A DNA stretch of 64,000 nt from Alphaproteobacteria bacterium (GTDB lineage Bacteria; Pseudomonadota; Alphaproteobacteria; Rhizobiales; CAJQND01): contig JAAEUE010000392.1 of the NCBI GenBank assembly GCA_024227565.1, positions 61,116 to 125,115 on the forward strand, in the 5' to 3' direction. This document shows positions 8,166 through 16,744 of this stretch, one piece after another (within the stretch, counting starts at the first letter, position 1; each line of letters starts with the position of its first letter). The notes beneath the pieces were generated by a model that saw only the letters and a list, made by a program, of their open reading frames with translations, did no database searches and had not been told where the DNA came from. The position numbers and the translations under genes were made by a program.

Positions 8166-9724
8166 CGATGCCCCCGGGACGTCAGCTCCGCTGGAACCAG
8201 AATTTCAAAGCGGGCTCTGATCTCCGCATCCACATCTTGAGGCAAATAGTTGGGCCTGTGGCCAGCGAGGATCTCACGGGCCTTCTGCCGCGCCCTGGCC
8301 AGCATGTCTTCAGCGCCATCGTCTTCCCATTCGCGCGGTTGGCGCCGGTCGGCGATTTGGGGATACACATAATCGGTTTCCATGCGCGACAGGGTTTGCG
8401 CATGGCCGAGATAGTGGCCTTCACCGTTCACCACATCGGCAATCACGTCCATTGAAAGCGTGCTGTCATCAACCTCAACCCCCCGGATGCTGCGCAGCAC
8501 CCCGCCCAGCATGTCGTTGTCGATCACGAAGCTTTCGAGCGAACAGCCCAGCATGCTTGCGAGCGTGCCGCAGGAATGGGTGATGATGTTGCTCCCGGCA
8601 TGGGCGGCGAGGGATACCGACAGGTTCTTCTCATACCCGGCCTGCGCATCATGCACCTTGCTGTCGGTGTATCCGGCAATCGAACTGGTGGGCAGATCAT
8701 AGTATCGGCCCATCTGGGCTGCTGCAGCCATCAGCACGGCCTGTTCTCCGCCACCGCCGCACATGGCGCCTGTGCGCAAGTCAGAGACAAGAGGTTTGGG
8801 GGCAAAGATGATGGCCGCATCCGGGTCCACCAGCCAGCCGCCCACCATGCCGCCCAGTGTTTCAGCCACTGCCTGCACCAGCGAGCCGGCCAAAGTCACC
8901 GGACTGGTCGCCCCCATCTGACCGGCGGAGATATATTGCACCGGAAAGCCGTGGCGGATGGCGTGCTCGGCAATTTCACAGGATTCGGTCGCAAACCGCA
9001 TGGGTGGCACCACGTGAGTGCACATGATCGTAACAAACGGCTGGGCCCGGAAGGCCTCTTCCCCGCCGGCGGCCAAATAGCAGAGCTCCGCAATGGTCTC
9101 CATGTTCTCCGGCGCCGAAACGCTGATGCACACATGTTTGTTGGTGCCGGCCAGGCAGGCATAGAGCGTGTTCACATCCAAGGCCAAAGGATTGGGTGCA
9201 TCGGTGCACACTACTGGTCGGCTAAAGGCATGAATGTGGTCCATTTGATCCACAACGCGCGCGCAATCATAGAGGTCGGCCGTAACAGTTTGGCGGTAGG
9301 TCCCCGAGTTGAGGTCCAGGATCGACGGAGCGCCCCCACCGGTGCTTGTGTGGACCCTCATACCCGTCGCGGCGAGATCCATGCCTGGGCGGCGCGCATA
9401 GAGCGTGATGTCGCGGCGAAAACCTGTAATGGCCTCTTCCACCAAGGCCTTGGGGAAAAACAGTCTGCCTTTGTCGTCCAGCGCGCCGCCACGCTCGCAG
9501 ACCAAATCGATCATGGTGGGGGTGGCCTGCGAAATGCCCAGAGTGCTGAGTAGCTCAAGCACGGCGTTGTGGGTGCGATCTGCCTCGATGTCGCTGAGCG
9601 GTGCATAGCGGCCTGCCGTAACGCCCGGCCACACAGCCTTGGGGGCCTCGTTCTGAGCCTCCTGGCGCTTGAGCATCTTGGCCGAGCGGCCTCTGCGCGG
9701 GCGCGCCGCGTTTTGCGCTGGCAT
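8162..9724 (-). CDS. MttB-family (trimethylamine methyltransferase-like) protein without pyrrolysine
   Basis: The 520-residue protein matches the MttB superfamily along its length (LSTLGISQATPTMIDLVCERGG, RVHTSTGGGAPSILD, QMDHIHAFSRPVV, KHVCISVSAPENMETI, AGYTDSKVHDAQAGYEK, GGVLRSIRGVEVDD, NYLPQDVDAEIRARFE). In methanogens the true TMA enzyme reads an in-frame UAG as pyrrolysine; here the frame is open without UAG, as in betaine-type relatives such as MtgB, which transfer a methyl group from a quaternary amine to a corrinoid protein. No corrinoid-binding protein or reactivase gene is present in the window. It is the first gene of a three-gene operon, divergent from a LysR gene. The N-terminal 30 residues are basic and low-complexity; a later start is possible. 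The substrate is unknown. Confidence 0.87.
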   Translation of the reverse strand: MPAQNAARPRRGRSAKMLKRQEAQNEAPKAVWPGVTAGRYAPLSDIEADRTHNAVLELLSTLGISQATPTMIDLVCERGGALDDKGRLFFPKALVEEAITGFRRDITLYARRPGMDLAATGMRVHTSTGGGAPSILDLNSGTYRQTVTADLYDCARVVDQMDHIHAFSRPVVCTDAPNPLALDVNTLYACLAGTNKHVCISVSAPENMETIAELCYLAAGGEEAFRAQPFVTIMCTHVVPPMRFATESCEIAEHAIRHGFPVQYISAGQMGATSPVTLAGSLVQAVAETLGGMVGGWLVDPDAAIIFAPKPLVSDLRTGAMCGGGGEQAVLMAAAAQMGRYYDLPTSSIAGYTDSKVHDAQAGYEKNLSVSLAAHAGSNIITHSCGTLASMLGCSLESFVIDNDMLGGVLRSIRGVEVDDSTLSMDVIADVVNGEGHYLGHAQTLSRMETDYVYPQIADRRQPREWEDDGAEDMLARARQKAREILAGHRPNYLPQDVDAEIRARFEILVPAELTSRGHR

Positions 9725-9800
9725 CGGTTCACACCTGTGATATCTTCAGCCCGGGTATCTTAACCGAGCAAAAAACTGCTGAACAACAGATATTATCGTT

Positions 9801-9829
9801 ACTTATGGATGAGTATTTTTCACTTATGG
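9801..9829. promoter_or_regulatory. Candidate LysR operator in the divergent promoter
   Basis: The 109-base gap between the mttB-like gene and the LysR gene contains ACTTATGG twice (9801-9808 and 9822-9829), 21 bases apart, so both copies face the same side of the helix. Between them ATGAGT...ACTTAT forms an imperfect inverted repeat. LysR regulators usually bind such sites and control both divergent genes. The second copy ends five bases before the lysR start, so it would act as a repression or autoregulation site. Confidence 0.4.
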
Positions 9830-9833
9830 CCGC

Positions 9834-10718
9834 ATGAGCAAACATCCCTCATTATCGGGTTTGCGCACGTTTAATGTCGCGGCTCGGACTCTGAGTTTCA
9901 AACGAGCGGCCGATGAACTCGGCTTAACGCCCACGGCAATCAGCCATCAGATCAAAACGTTGGAGCAAGCTTTGGGCGCATCTCTGTTCGAGCGCCGGGT
10001 GCGCCAGGTGGAGCTCACAGCGCGCGGACGCGAGTTGGCCGATGCTATTGCTCCGGCCTTCCGCAGCATTGCTGACGCGGTGGAACGCTTCTCTGGCGTG
10101 GATGGCCGGCATGTGGTCACTCTTGGTGCCGGTCCGGTGTTCGCGTCACGCTGGCTGGTGCCGCGCCTTGATGCGTTTTGGCAGGCACTTCCAGATGTGG
10201 ACTTGCGTCTGCACCACTCTCCCATGCCGGTGTACCAGCAGCTTGGCCAATTCGATCTGGCAGTGGCGTGGGGTGACGGGCACTGGGCCGATATGCACAT
10301 TGAGCCCTTGCTGCGCATCCAGATTACACCCGTGCACGCCCCGGAGGTGCAGTCCCGGCCGGTTCAGCTGGATGTGCCTGGCGATGTGCTCTCGCTTCCG
10401 TTGCTGCATCAGCGCAACCACAACGGCTGGCTGCAATGGCTGCAGCACGCCGGCGTCGATCCGGCCGGGGCGGACCTGGCCGGCAGCACGTTTGAGGATG
10501 CGAACGTATTGCTGCAGGCCATGCTCGATGGCAAAGGCGCAGGCCTCGGCATCTTGCCCTTCGTTGCAGACGACATTGCATCCGGCAGGCTCATCCAGCC
10601 CTGGCCCATGACGGTGGACCCGGGCGATGCCTACTATCTGATCTATAATTCCCGCACCTTGGAACGCGAACCCGTGCGCACAGTGCGCGATTGGTTGCAA
10701 CAGCAGATGAAACATTGA
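9834..10718 (+). CDS. LysR-family regulator, GcvA-like
   Basis: The N-terminal winged helix-turn-helix is clear: LSGLRTFNVAARTLSFKRAADELGLTPTAISHQIKTLEQALGASLFERR, followed by the linker helix. Residues of about 95-290 form the periplasmic-binding-like effector domain. The LSGLRTFxxAAR start and TPTAISHQI recognition helix are typical of the GcvA group, which often regulates glycine, betaine or amine catabolism and beta-lactamase genes. It is divergent from the mttB-like operon and 31 bases upstream of hyuA, so control of both catabolic units is likely. The effector is unknown; an N-methylated compound is a guess from context. Confidence 0.9.
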   Translation: MSKHPSLSGLRTFNVAARTLSFKRAADELGLTPTAISHQIKTLEQALGASLFERRVRQVELTARGRELADAIAPAFRSIADAVERFSGVDGRHVVTLGAGPVFASRWLVPRLDAFWQALPDVDLRLHHSPMPVYQQLGQFDLAVAWGDGHWADMHIEPLLRIQITPVHAPEVQSRPVQLDVPGDVLSLPLLHQRNHNGWLQWLQHAGVDPAGADLAGSTFEDANVLLQAMLDGKGAGLGILPFVADDIASGRLIQPWPMTVDPGDAYYLIYNSRTLEREPVRTVRDWLQQQMKH

Positions 10719-10749
10719 TACTGCCAGCCAAACAGGGACCTAACACCTC

Positions 10750-12828
10750 ATGGCAGAGCAAAAGCCGGTTCGTATTGCCGTCGACATTGGCGGCACCTTC
10801 ACCGACCTTCAAATACAAGATGCCCGCACCGGCCAGGTCCATGCGCTGAAAACCCCGAGCACACCGCAAGATCCCTCCATTGGTTTGATCACCGGTGTTG
10901 AGGAGGCAGCCGCCCGGTTCGGGTTCGCGCCCACTGAGATCGGGCGGCTCCTTCACGGCTCAACCATCGCCACGAACGCGGTTCTGGAACGCAAGCTTCC
11001 CAAGGGCGCGCTGATCACCACGCGGGGATTTGAGGACGTGCTGGAGATCGGCCGCCACATGCGCAAGGACGTCTACGCCCTGAAGGCAGAGCCTCGCTCA
11101 GTATTGATCCCTCGCCAGCTACGCTTTGGAGTTGCAGAGCGGATCACCGCCGACGGCGCCGTTGAGACCCCGCTGGATGAAGACGCGGTGGGTGAACTTG
11201 CCATCCGGCTCGTTGAGCTTGGCGTGGAGGCGGTTGCGATCATGTTCCTGCATGGTTACCGCAACCCGGTCCACGAAGAGCGCGCCAGAGAGATCCTGCT
11301 GACGGCAGCCCCTGATCTGAGCGTGAGCACCTCGTTTGAAGTGAGCCCTGAAATCAGAGAGTTCGAACGCTGCTCCACCACCGTTCTCAATGCGCTGCTG
11401 CAGCCGGTGATCTCCGGATACCTGACCCAGGTGCGGGCCCGGCTCGCGGCGGCGGGCGTATCGGCACCGCTCTATCTGGTGCAGTCAAATGGCGGGGTCG
11501 TGTCGCCGGAGGATGCCGCACGCCTGCCTGCCAAGTTGTTGCTGTCTGGCCCTGCCGGCGGCGCCATGGCCATGGACGCGCTTGCCAAGCAACACGGCCG
11601 CCTCAACCTTGTTGGCATCGACATGGGGGGCACAAGTTCAGATGTGTCCGTGGTGACGGACGGGGCCATTGGAGAGACCACTGAGTCAGAGATCGACGGC
11701 CTGCCGGTCCGCCTGCCCATGATCGATATCCGCACCATTGGGGCCGGAGGGGGGAGCCTGGCCTCAGTGCAGCAGGGGGCGCTCCGGGTGGGGCCTGAGA
11801 GTGCCGGCGCTGAGCCCGGCCCGGCATGCTATGGGCGCGGCGGAAAACGGCCCACGGTGACCGACGGAAACGTGGTGTTGGGCCGTGTTGACCCTGAGGC
11901 GTTTCTTGGTGGAGAGATGGTTTTGCAGGTTGAATCATCCAGAGAAGCGTTTGACGTAAACATATGTAAAAACTTGAATTTATCTGATGCAGCTGCAGCC
12001 GAGGGCGTCGTCGCCGTTGCCAACACGCACATGGCCGGCGCGGTGCGGCTCAGCCTGTTTGAGAAAGGGGCTGACCCGGCAGATTTCTCCTTGGTGCCGT
12101 TTGGCGGCGCAGCAGGATTGCATGCCTGTGCCCTGGCGGAGGAATTGGCGGTGAGTGAAATCATCTTCCCGTCCAATGCGTCTACTTTGTCTGCGCGCGG
12201 CATATTGGATGCTGACTTGCGCTGGGATTTTTCAAAATCTGCAATGACCGTTGCAACGCCAGATACACTTGCCTCTTTGAGCACGAAGATGGCCGAGCTC
12301 GTGGCTGACGCTGCGCGCAAGCTTGAGCAAGAGCAGATCCCGGAAACCGATCAGCAAATCGAGATTTCGGCCGACCTTCGCTATCGCGGTCAGGCCTATG
12401 AAATTACGACCCCGTGGCTAGAAATTTCGGCCGCCGATGCGCATGCAGATTCAGCCGCGCTCAAGGCGCTGTGTGACCGCTTCCATGAACTGCATCAGAC
12501 ACGCTTCTCCCACAATGCGCCGGATGATCTGGTTGAGGTCGTCGCCTTGCGTGCGGTGGCCACCGGCAAGTTGGAGAAGCACGGAGCGCGGGCCGCTGAG
12601 CGCGCGGTGCCGGCACCTGAGAGCACGGAGCGTGAGGTTTGCATTGCAGGCAAATGGCGCACCGTACCCACGATTTCCCGTGAGGAGGCTTTGGCTGCCG
12701 GCGCGCCGATGACCGGTCCGCTCCTGGTGTGTGAAGAGTACACCGTGTTGCTCATTGCACCTGGGTGGCAACTGTCGCCGCTTGGCCATGGCGATCTTCT
12801 GGCGCGCCGCATAGGAGAGACCGCATGA
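10750..12828 (+). CDS. hyuA: Hydantoinase/oxoprolinase subunit A
   Basis: This ATP-dependent amide-ring-opening enzyme subunit starts IAVDIGGTFTDLQ, the phosphate-binding loop of the actin-like ATPase fold. It carries further family motifs: LLHGSTIATNAVLERK, FEVSPEIREFERCSTTVLNA, LVQSNGGV, SGPAGGAMAMDAL, GIDMGGTSSDVSVV, TIGAGGGSLASV and PGPACYGRGG. At 692 residues it is a full-length separate A subunit, not the fused eukaryotic-type 5-oxoprolinase. Its stop overlaps the hyuB start as ATGA (12825-12828). Substrates of the family include 5-oxoproline, N-methylhydantoin, hydantoins and, for the acetone carboxylase branch, ketones. The nearby MttB and demethylase-like genes make an N-methylated cyclic amide an attractive but unproven candidate. 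Confidence 0.92.
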   Translation: MAEQKPVRIAVDIGGTFTDLQIQDARTGQVHALKTPSTPQDPSIGLITGVEEAAARFGFAPTEIGRLLHGSTIATNAVLERKLPKGALITTRGFEDVLEIGRHMRKDVYALKAEPRSVLIPRQLRFGVAERITADGAVETPLDEDAVGELAIRLVELGVEAVAIMFLHGYRNPVHEERAREILLTAAPDLSVSTSFEVSPEIREFERCSTTVLNALLQPVISGYLTQVRARLAAAGVSAPLYLVQSNGGVVSPEDAARLPAKLLLSGPAGGAMAMDALAKQHGRLNLVGIDMGGTSSDVSVVTDGAIGETTESEIDGLPVRLPMIDIRTIGAGGGSLASVQQGALRVGPESAGAEPGPACYGRGGKRPTVTDGNVVLGRVDPEAFLGGEMVLQVESSREAFDVNICKNLNLSDAAAAEGVVAVANTHMAGAVRLSLFEKGADPADFSLVPFGGAAGLHACALAEELAVSEIIFPSNASTLSARGILDADLRWDFSKSAMTVATPDTLASLSTKMAELVADAARKLEQEQIPETDQQIEISADLRYRGQAYEITTPWLEISAADAHADSAALKALCDRFHELHQTRFSHNAPDDLVEVVALRAVATGKLEKHGARAAERAVPAPESTEREVCIAGKWRTVPTISREEALAAGAPMTGPLLVCEEYTVLLIAPGWQLSPLGHGDLLARRIGETA

Positions 12829-14504
12829 CACAGCTGGACCCCATTCGCCTGGAAGTGATCCGCAACGCACTCATTGCCGGCGCTGAGGAGATGAACCTCT
12901 CCATCTGGCGCACGGCCCGCTCAACCGTAGTGCGCGAAACATTGGATTATTCCACGGCCCTGTTTGACGGCGAGGGCAGGGCGGTTGCGCAGTCCACCCG
13001 CATTCCGATCCACCTCAACAGCATGTCGGTGTGCCTTGATGAGATCGTGGCTGGCCCCATACCCCTGGACCAGTGGAGCGAAGGGGATGTGATCCTCACC
13101 AACGACCCTTATAGCGGCGGGCAGCATCTGCCGGACTTCGTGGCCTTTCAACCGATCTTCGCCGAAGGCCGCCGCGTCGCGATCTCTGCCTCCATTGTGC
13201 ACCATGTGGACGTGGGCGGCGGGGCGCCCGGAAGTTACTTTGCCGGTGCCACCGAGATCTATCAGGAGGGACTGCGTCTGCCTCCTGTGAAGCTTGCCGA
13301 AAACGGCAAGATCAAGAGTGAGATCCTGCAGATCATCCGAACCAACAGCAGGGAGCCTGAAAAGATCGCAGGAGATGTGCATGCCCAGGTGGCCTGCCTG
13401 GCGGTGGGGCAAGCGGCCATCCTGCGGCTGACGGAACGCTATGGTGTTGATGCGCTGGTGGCGGCCATGCAGGAGATCGTTGCCCAGTCCGAACGGGCCA
13501 TGCGGGCGGTTATCTCTGAATTGCCGGTCGGGGTTTACGAGTTTGAGGACTTTGTGGACGATGACGGGCAGAACGCAATCGGCCTGAAGGTCGTGGCCCA
13601 GGTGGAGGTGTCCGGCGATGAGTGCACAGTCGACCTGTCGGGTTCTGCCGATCAGGCGCCGGGACCGGTGAACTGCACCCTCAACATGGCGCGCTCGGGG
13701 GTCTATTGCGCATTGCTCTGCCTGGGTGAGGGCAAGGTGATGGCCAATTCAGGGGCCTATGCGCCCATTGGGGTGATTTGCCGCCCGGGCTCCATCGTCA
13801 ATTGCCTGGCGCCTGCTCCTGTCGCCAACCGTATGGCCACGGGTCACCGGGTGGTCACAACGGTCTTGGGCGCGCTGGCCAAGGCGGTGCCCGAAAAAGT
13901 GCCCGCAGCCTATTACGGTGTTTCTTATGTGGCAGCCCTCTCTGCGCCTGATCCGGCGGTGCCTGGCGAGCGCCGGGTTTACTTTGAGGTTGAAGTGGGC
14001 GGCTGGGGTGGCCATCCAACCGCTGATGGTGCCGATGGTTACTCGGCGGGCTTCCACAATCTCGCCAATTCACCGGTTGAGATGTGTGAGAGCCTGTTCC
14101 CCATAACCTTCACCGAATACAGCCTGATCACCGATAGCGGCGGTGCCGGCAAGCATCGCGGCGGCATGGGCCTGGCACGCGAATGGAGATTGAATGCAGA
14201 CTGGGGCACGTTGTCGGGAAACTTTGAGCGTTTCCGCTATCCTCCCTACGGGTTGAACGGCGGCGCGCCCGGATCGCCTGGCCGATTTGTGCATTATCGC
14301 GGCGATGAGGTTACGGAACTGCCGTCAAAGATTTCCGGTTTGGCCCTTGAGGCCGGCGACCGGGTTCGCCTTCAAACCTCTGGCGGCGGCGGCTGGGGCG
14401 ACCCGGCCCATAGGGACACCTCGAAAGTTGCTGACGATCTCGCCTCCGGGCGGATCAGCTCGCAGGCGGCTGAGAACGCGTATGGTCATCAGTCGTCAGA
14501 CTGA
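12825..14504 (+). CDS. hyuB: Hydantoinase/oxoprolinase subunit B
   Basis: The start at ATG 12825 (TQLDPIRLEVIRNALIAGAEEM) overlaps the hyuA stop and matches the normal family N-terminus; an in-frame ATG at 12765 lies inside hyuA and is not needed. Family motifs are NLSIWRTARSTVVRETLDYS, NDPYSGGQHLPDF, IVHHVDVGGGAPGS, REPEKIAGDVHAQVACLAVG, and the glycine-rich C-terminus GGAPGSPGRF and TSGGGGWGDP. It pairs with HyuA to form the A/B hydrolase. At 559 residues the length is typical. It is the last gene of the lysR-hyuAB transcript; 145 bases without a clear terminator precede the sulfate adenylyltransferase gene. Confidence 0.92.
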   Translation: MTQLDPIRLEVIRNALIAGAEEMNLSIWRTARSTVVRETLDYSTALFDGEGRAVAQSTRIPIHLNSMSVCLDEIVAGPIPLDQWSEGDVILTNDPYSGGQHLPDFVAFQPIFAEGRRVAISASIVHHVDVGGGAPGSYFAGATEIYQEGLRLPPVKLAENGKIKSEILQIIRTNSREPEKIAGDVHAQVACLAVGQAAILRLTERYGVDALVAAMQEIVAQSERAMRAVISELPVGVYEFEDFVDDDGQNAIGLKVVAQVEVSGDECTVDLSGSADQAPGPVNCTLNMARSGVYCALLCLGEGKVMANSGAYAPIGVICRPGSIVNCLAPAPVANRMATGHRVVTTVLGALAKAVPEKVPAAYYGVSYVAALSAPDPAVPGERRVYFEVEVGGWGGHPTADGADGYSAGFHNLANSPVEMCESLFPITFTEYSLITDSGGAGKHRGGMGLAREWRLNADWGTLSGNFERFRYPPYGLNGGAPGSPGRFVHYRGDEVTELPSKISGLALEAGDRVRLQTSGGGGWGDPAHRDTSKVADDLASGRISSQAAENAYGHQSSD

Positions 14505-14649
14505 GCGCATCCTTCAGACATAGCATTGCCAGCCGCCGCAGCGATTGCTAGTGCCTCTTGTTGGATAGATACAAATTAAAGTTTGGACCGTTGCCAACAG
14601 CCCGTGGGCGGGGCAAACATTGCGGCCGAAACGAACAAGGAATTCACCG

Positions 14650-15843
14650 ATGGCAGCCTTAATCTCACCGCACGGGTCCGACGCGCTAAATCCTCTTTAT
14701 GTTGCAGAACCCGCGCGCAACGCTGTCTTGAGCGAGCAAGCAGAATCGCTGCCCTCCATCACGGTGTCTTCTGCCGCAGCTTCCAATGCGGTGATGATGG
14801 CAGCGGGATACTTCAACCCGTTGACGGGCTACATGAACAAGGAAGACGCGCTGAGTGTGGCGGAGAACATGCACACGAAAAGCGGTCTGTTTTGGCCAAC
14901 TCCCATCCTCAATCTTTTAGAAAAAGCACCGGCAATTGGCCCAAGACAGCAGGTTGCTTTGCGCGATCCCAACGTTGACGGTAACCCCATTCTGGCGATC
15001 ATGACGGTGGATGCGATTGAGAGATTCACCGATGATGAATTCACATCGATGACCCAAAAGGTCTTCGGCACCACTGACCCCAATCATCCTGGTGTTGCTG
15101 ACTTCACAAGCCAGGGCCGGGTTGCCCTGTCCGGCCGCATTCAGGTGCTGAACTATAGCTACTTCCCTTCCGAATTTCCGGACACGTTCCGCACGGCCGT
15201 TGAAATCCGTCAGGACATCGAGAAAAACGGGTGGTCGAAGGTGGTTGCCTTTCAAACCCGAAACCCAATGCACCGCGCCCATGAAGAGCTGTGCCGCATC
15301 GCCATGGAGCGGTTGGAGGCTGACGGCCTTGTCATCCATATGCTGCTGGGCAAGTTGAAGCCGGGCGACATTCCTGCAGATGTTCGCGATGCCTCCATAC
15401 GCAAGATGGTGGAGGTCTACTTCCCGCCCAACAGCGCAATCATTTCCGGTTACGGCTTTGACATGCTGTACGCTGGCCCGCGTGAGGCTTTGCTGCATGC
15501 GGTATTCCGCCAGAACATGGGCGCCACTCACCTTATCGTGGGCCGCGATCACGCCGGGGTGGGCGATTATTACGGGCCGTTTGATGCGCAAACGATCTTT
15601 GATGAGATCCCGGACGATGCCCTGAAGATTGAAATTTTTGCGGCCGACCACACGGCATGGTCCAAGAAACTCAACAAGGTGACCATGATGCGCGAGGCGC
15701 CTGATCACGAGAAGGATGACTTCATCTTGTTGTCAGGCACCGCTGTGCGGGAAATGCTGGGAGAGGGTAAGGCACCGCCGCCGGAATTCTCCCGGCCTGA
15801 AGTGGCGCAGATACTGATTGATCATTATCGCCAGCAGAGCTGA
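14650..15843 (+). CDS. sat: Sulfate adenylyltransferase (homo-oligomeric Sat type)
   Basis: Sat forms adenosine 5'-phosphosulfate from ATP and sulfate, or runs in reverse in sulfur oxidisers. The 397-residue protein has the nucleotide motifs QTRNPMHRAHEE (RNPxHxxH) and VGRDHAG, plus GYFNPLTGYM and LSGTAVREML. ATG 14650 is chosen because AAGGAA lies seven bases upstream; an in-frame start at 14620 lacks a site. There is no fused APS kinase domain, and no cysC, cysH, aprAB or cysDN in the window. The next genes, convergent, make dTDP-rhamnose, so supply of activated sulfate for a sulfated glycan is one possible role; ordinary assimilation is equally possible. Confidence 0.92.
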   Translation: MAALISPHGSDALNPLYVAEPARNAVLSEQAESLPSITVSSAAASNAVMMAAGYFNPLTGYMNKEDALSVAENMHTKSGLFWPTPILNLLEKAPAIGPRQQVALRDPNVDGNPILAIMTVDAIERFTDDEFTSMTQKVFGTTDPNHPGVADFTSQGRVALSGRIQVLNYSYFPSEFPDTFRTAVEIRQDIEKNGWSKVVAFQTRNPMHRAHEELCRIAMERLEADGLVIHMLLGKLKPGDIPADVRDASIRKMVEVYFPPNSAIISGYGFDMLYAGPREALLHAVFRQNMGATHLIVGRDHAGVGDYYGPFDAQTIFDEIPDDALKIEIFAADHTAWSKKLNKVTMMREAPDHEKDDFILLSGTAVREMLGEGKAPPPEFSRPEVAQILIDHYRQQS

Positions 15844-15853
15844 CCGCCGGGGC

Positions 15854-16744
15854 CTACGCTTTGGCCAGCACCGCCGCGATGACGTCTGGCAGCGCTTGCG
15901 TATAGCCAGGCAGCGTATGACCGAACTGCCCGGTGAACTTTGTGCAATCGAGCCTGGAGTTGGCCGGTCGCCCCGCCCGCGTGGGAAAAGCTGACGTCTC
16001 CACCGCGGCCACTTCGGCGGTTGGCCCTCCGCTTTTGCTGCTTAGGCGCAGAATCTCCTTTGCAAACGCCCACCAGCTGGCCTCCTCAGAGCCGGCCATG
16101 TGGTAGATCCCGTAGGGGGCTGGTTTTGTTGCCCCCGGCTCCAGAGCCTGGAGAACCCGGAGGATGCCCTCAGCGATATCGAACGCGCTTGTGGGGTTGC
16201 CGACCTGATCGTCAACCACTGAAAGATGTTCCCGCTTCTCGGCCAGGGAGAGCATGGTCTTGACGAAGTTATTGCCGGCCGGACCGTACACCCAGGCAGT
16301 GCGCAGGATGACGTGTTTGGGGTTTGAGCGCATAACGGCCTGTTCGCCGCAAAGTTTCGAGCGCCCGTAGTGCGTGCTCGGTTCTGGCGTGTCGGTTTCG
16401 ACGAAAGGCCTGTCCCCGCCGCCTGCAAACACATAGTCGGTGGACAGGTGTAAAATGGGAATGCCCAGTTCAGCCGCCGCGCCGGCCAACACGCCTGGCG
16501 CCTCTCCATTGACGGCCATGGCGGTGTCCGGATCATCTTCAGCAAGGTCAACGGCGGTATACGCTGCAACGCTCAGGACCACGTCAGGGGCCTGCTTGAT
16601 GATTTCGCGTGCGATTGTGCCGGGTGTCTCCAAATCAAAACTCGGCCGCGCCAGGAAAGTGAGGTCCAGATTGGCCGCAGATGCGGCGCGCGCAGCAAGC
16701 GCTGATGCAACCTGACCTGAAGATCCGGTGACAAGGGCCCGCAT
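15854..16744 (-). CDS. rfbD: dTDP-4-dehydrorhamnose reductase
   Basis: The last step of dTDP-L-rhamnose synthesis reduces dTDP-4-keto-L-rhamnose with NADPH. The protein starts MRALVTGSSGQVASAL (Rossmann loop GxxGQ), has LHLSTDYVFAGG and the catalytic tyrosine-lysine pair in THYGRSKLCGE, then ILRTAWVYG. The start at 16744 shares its A with the rfbB stop (TGATG), giving 296 residues, normal for the family. It is the fourth and last gene of the operon, and ends ten bases from the convergent sat stop. No terminator is obvious between them. Confidence 0.93.
   Translation of the reverse strand: MRALVTGSSGQVASALAARAASAANLDLTFLARPSFDLETPGTIAREIIKQAPDVVLSVAAYTAVDLAEDDPDTAMAVNGEAPGVLAGAAAELGIPILHLSTDYVFAGGGDRPFVETDTPEPSTHYGRSKLCGEQAVMRSNPKHVILRTAWVYGPAGNNFVKTMLSLAEKREHLSVVDDQVGNPTSAFDIAEGILRVLQALEPGATKPAPYGIYHMAGSEEASWWAFAKEILRLSSKSGGPTAEVAAVETSAFPTRAGRPANSRLDCTKFTGQFGHTLPGYTQALPDVIAAVLAKA

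Noticed and set aside
8162..9724. Pyrrolysine usage in the MttB-like gene
   Set aside because: The frame has no internal UAG, and no pyl genes are in the window. The protein belongs to the non-pyrrolysine branch.
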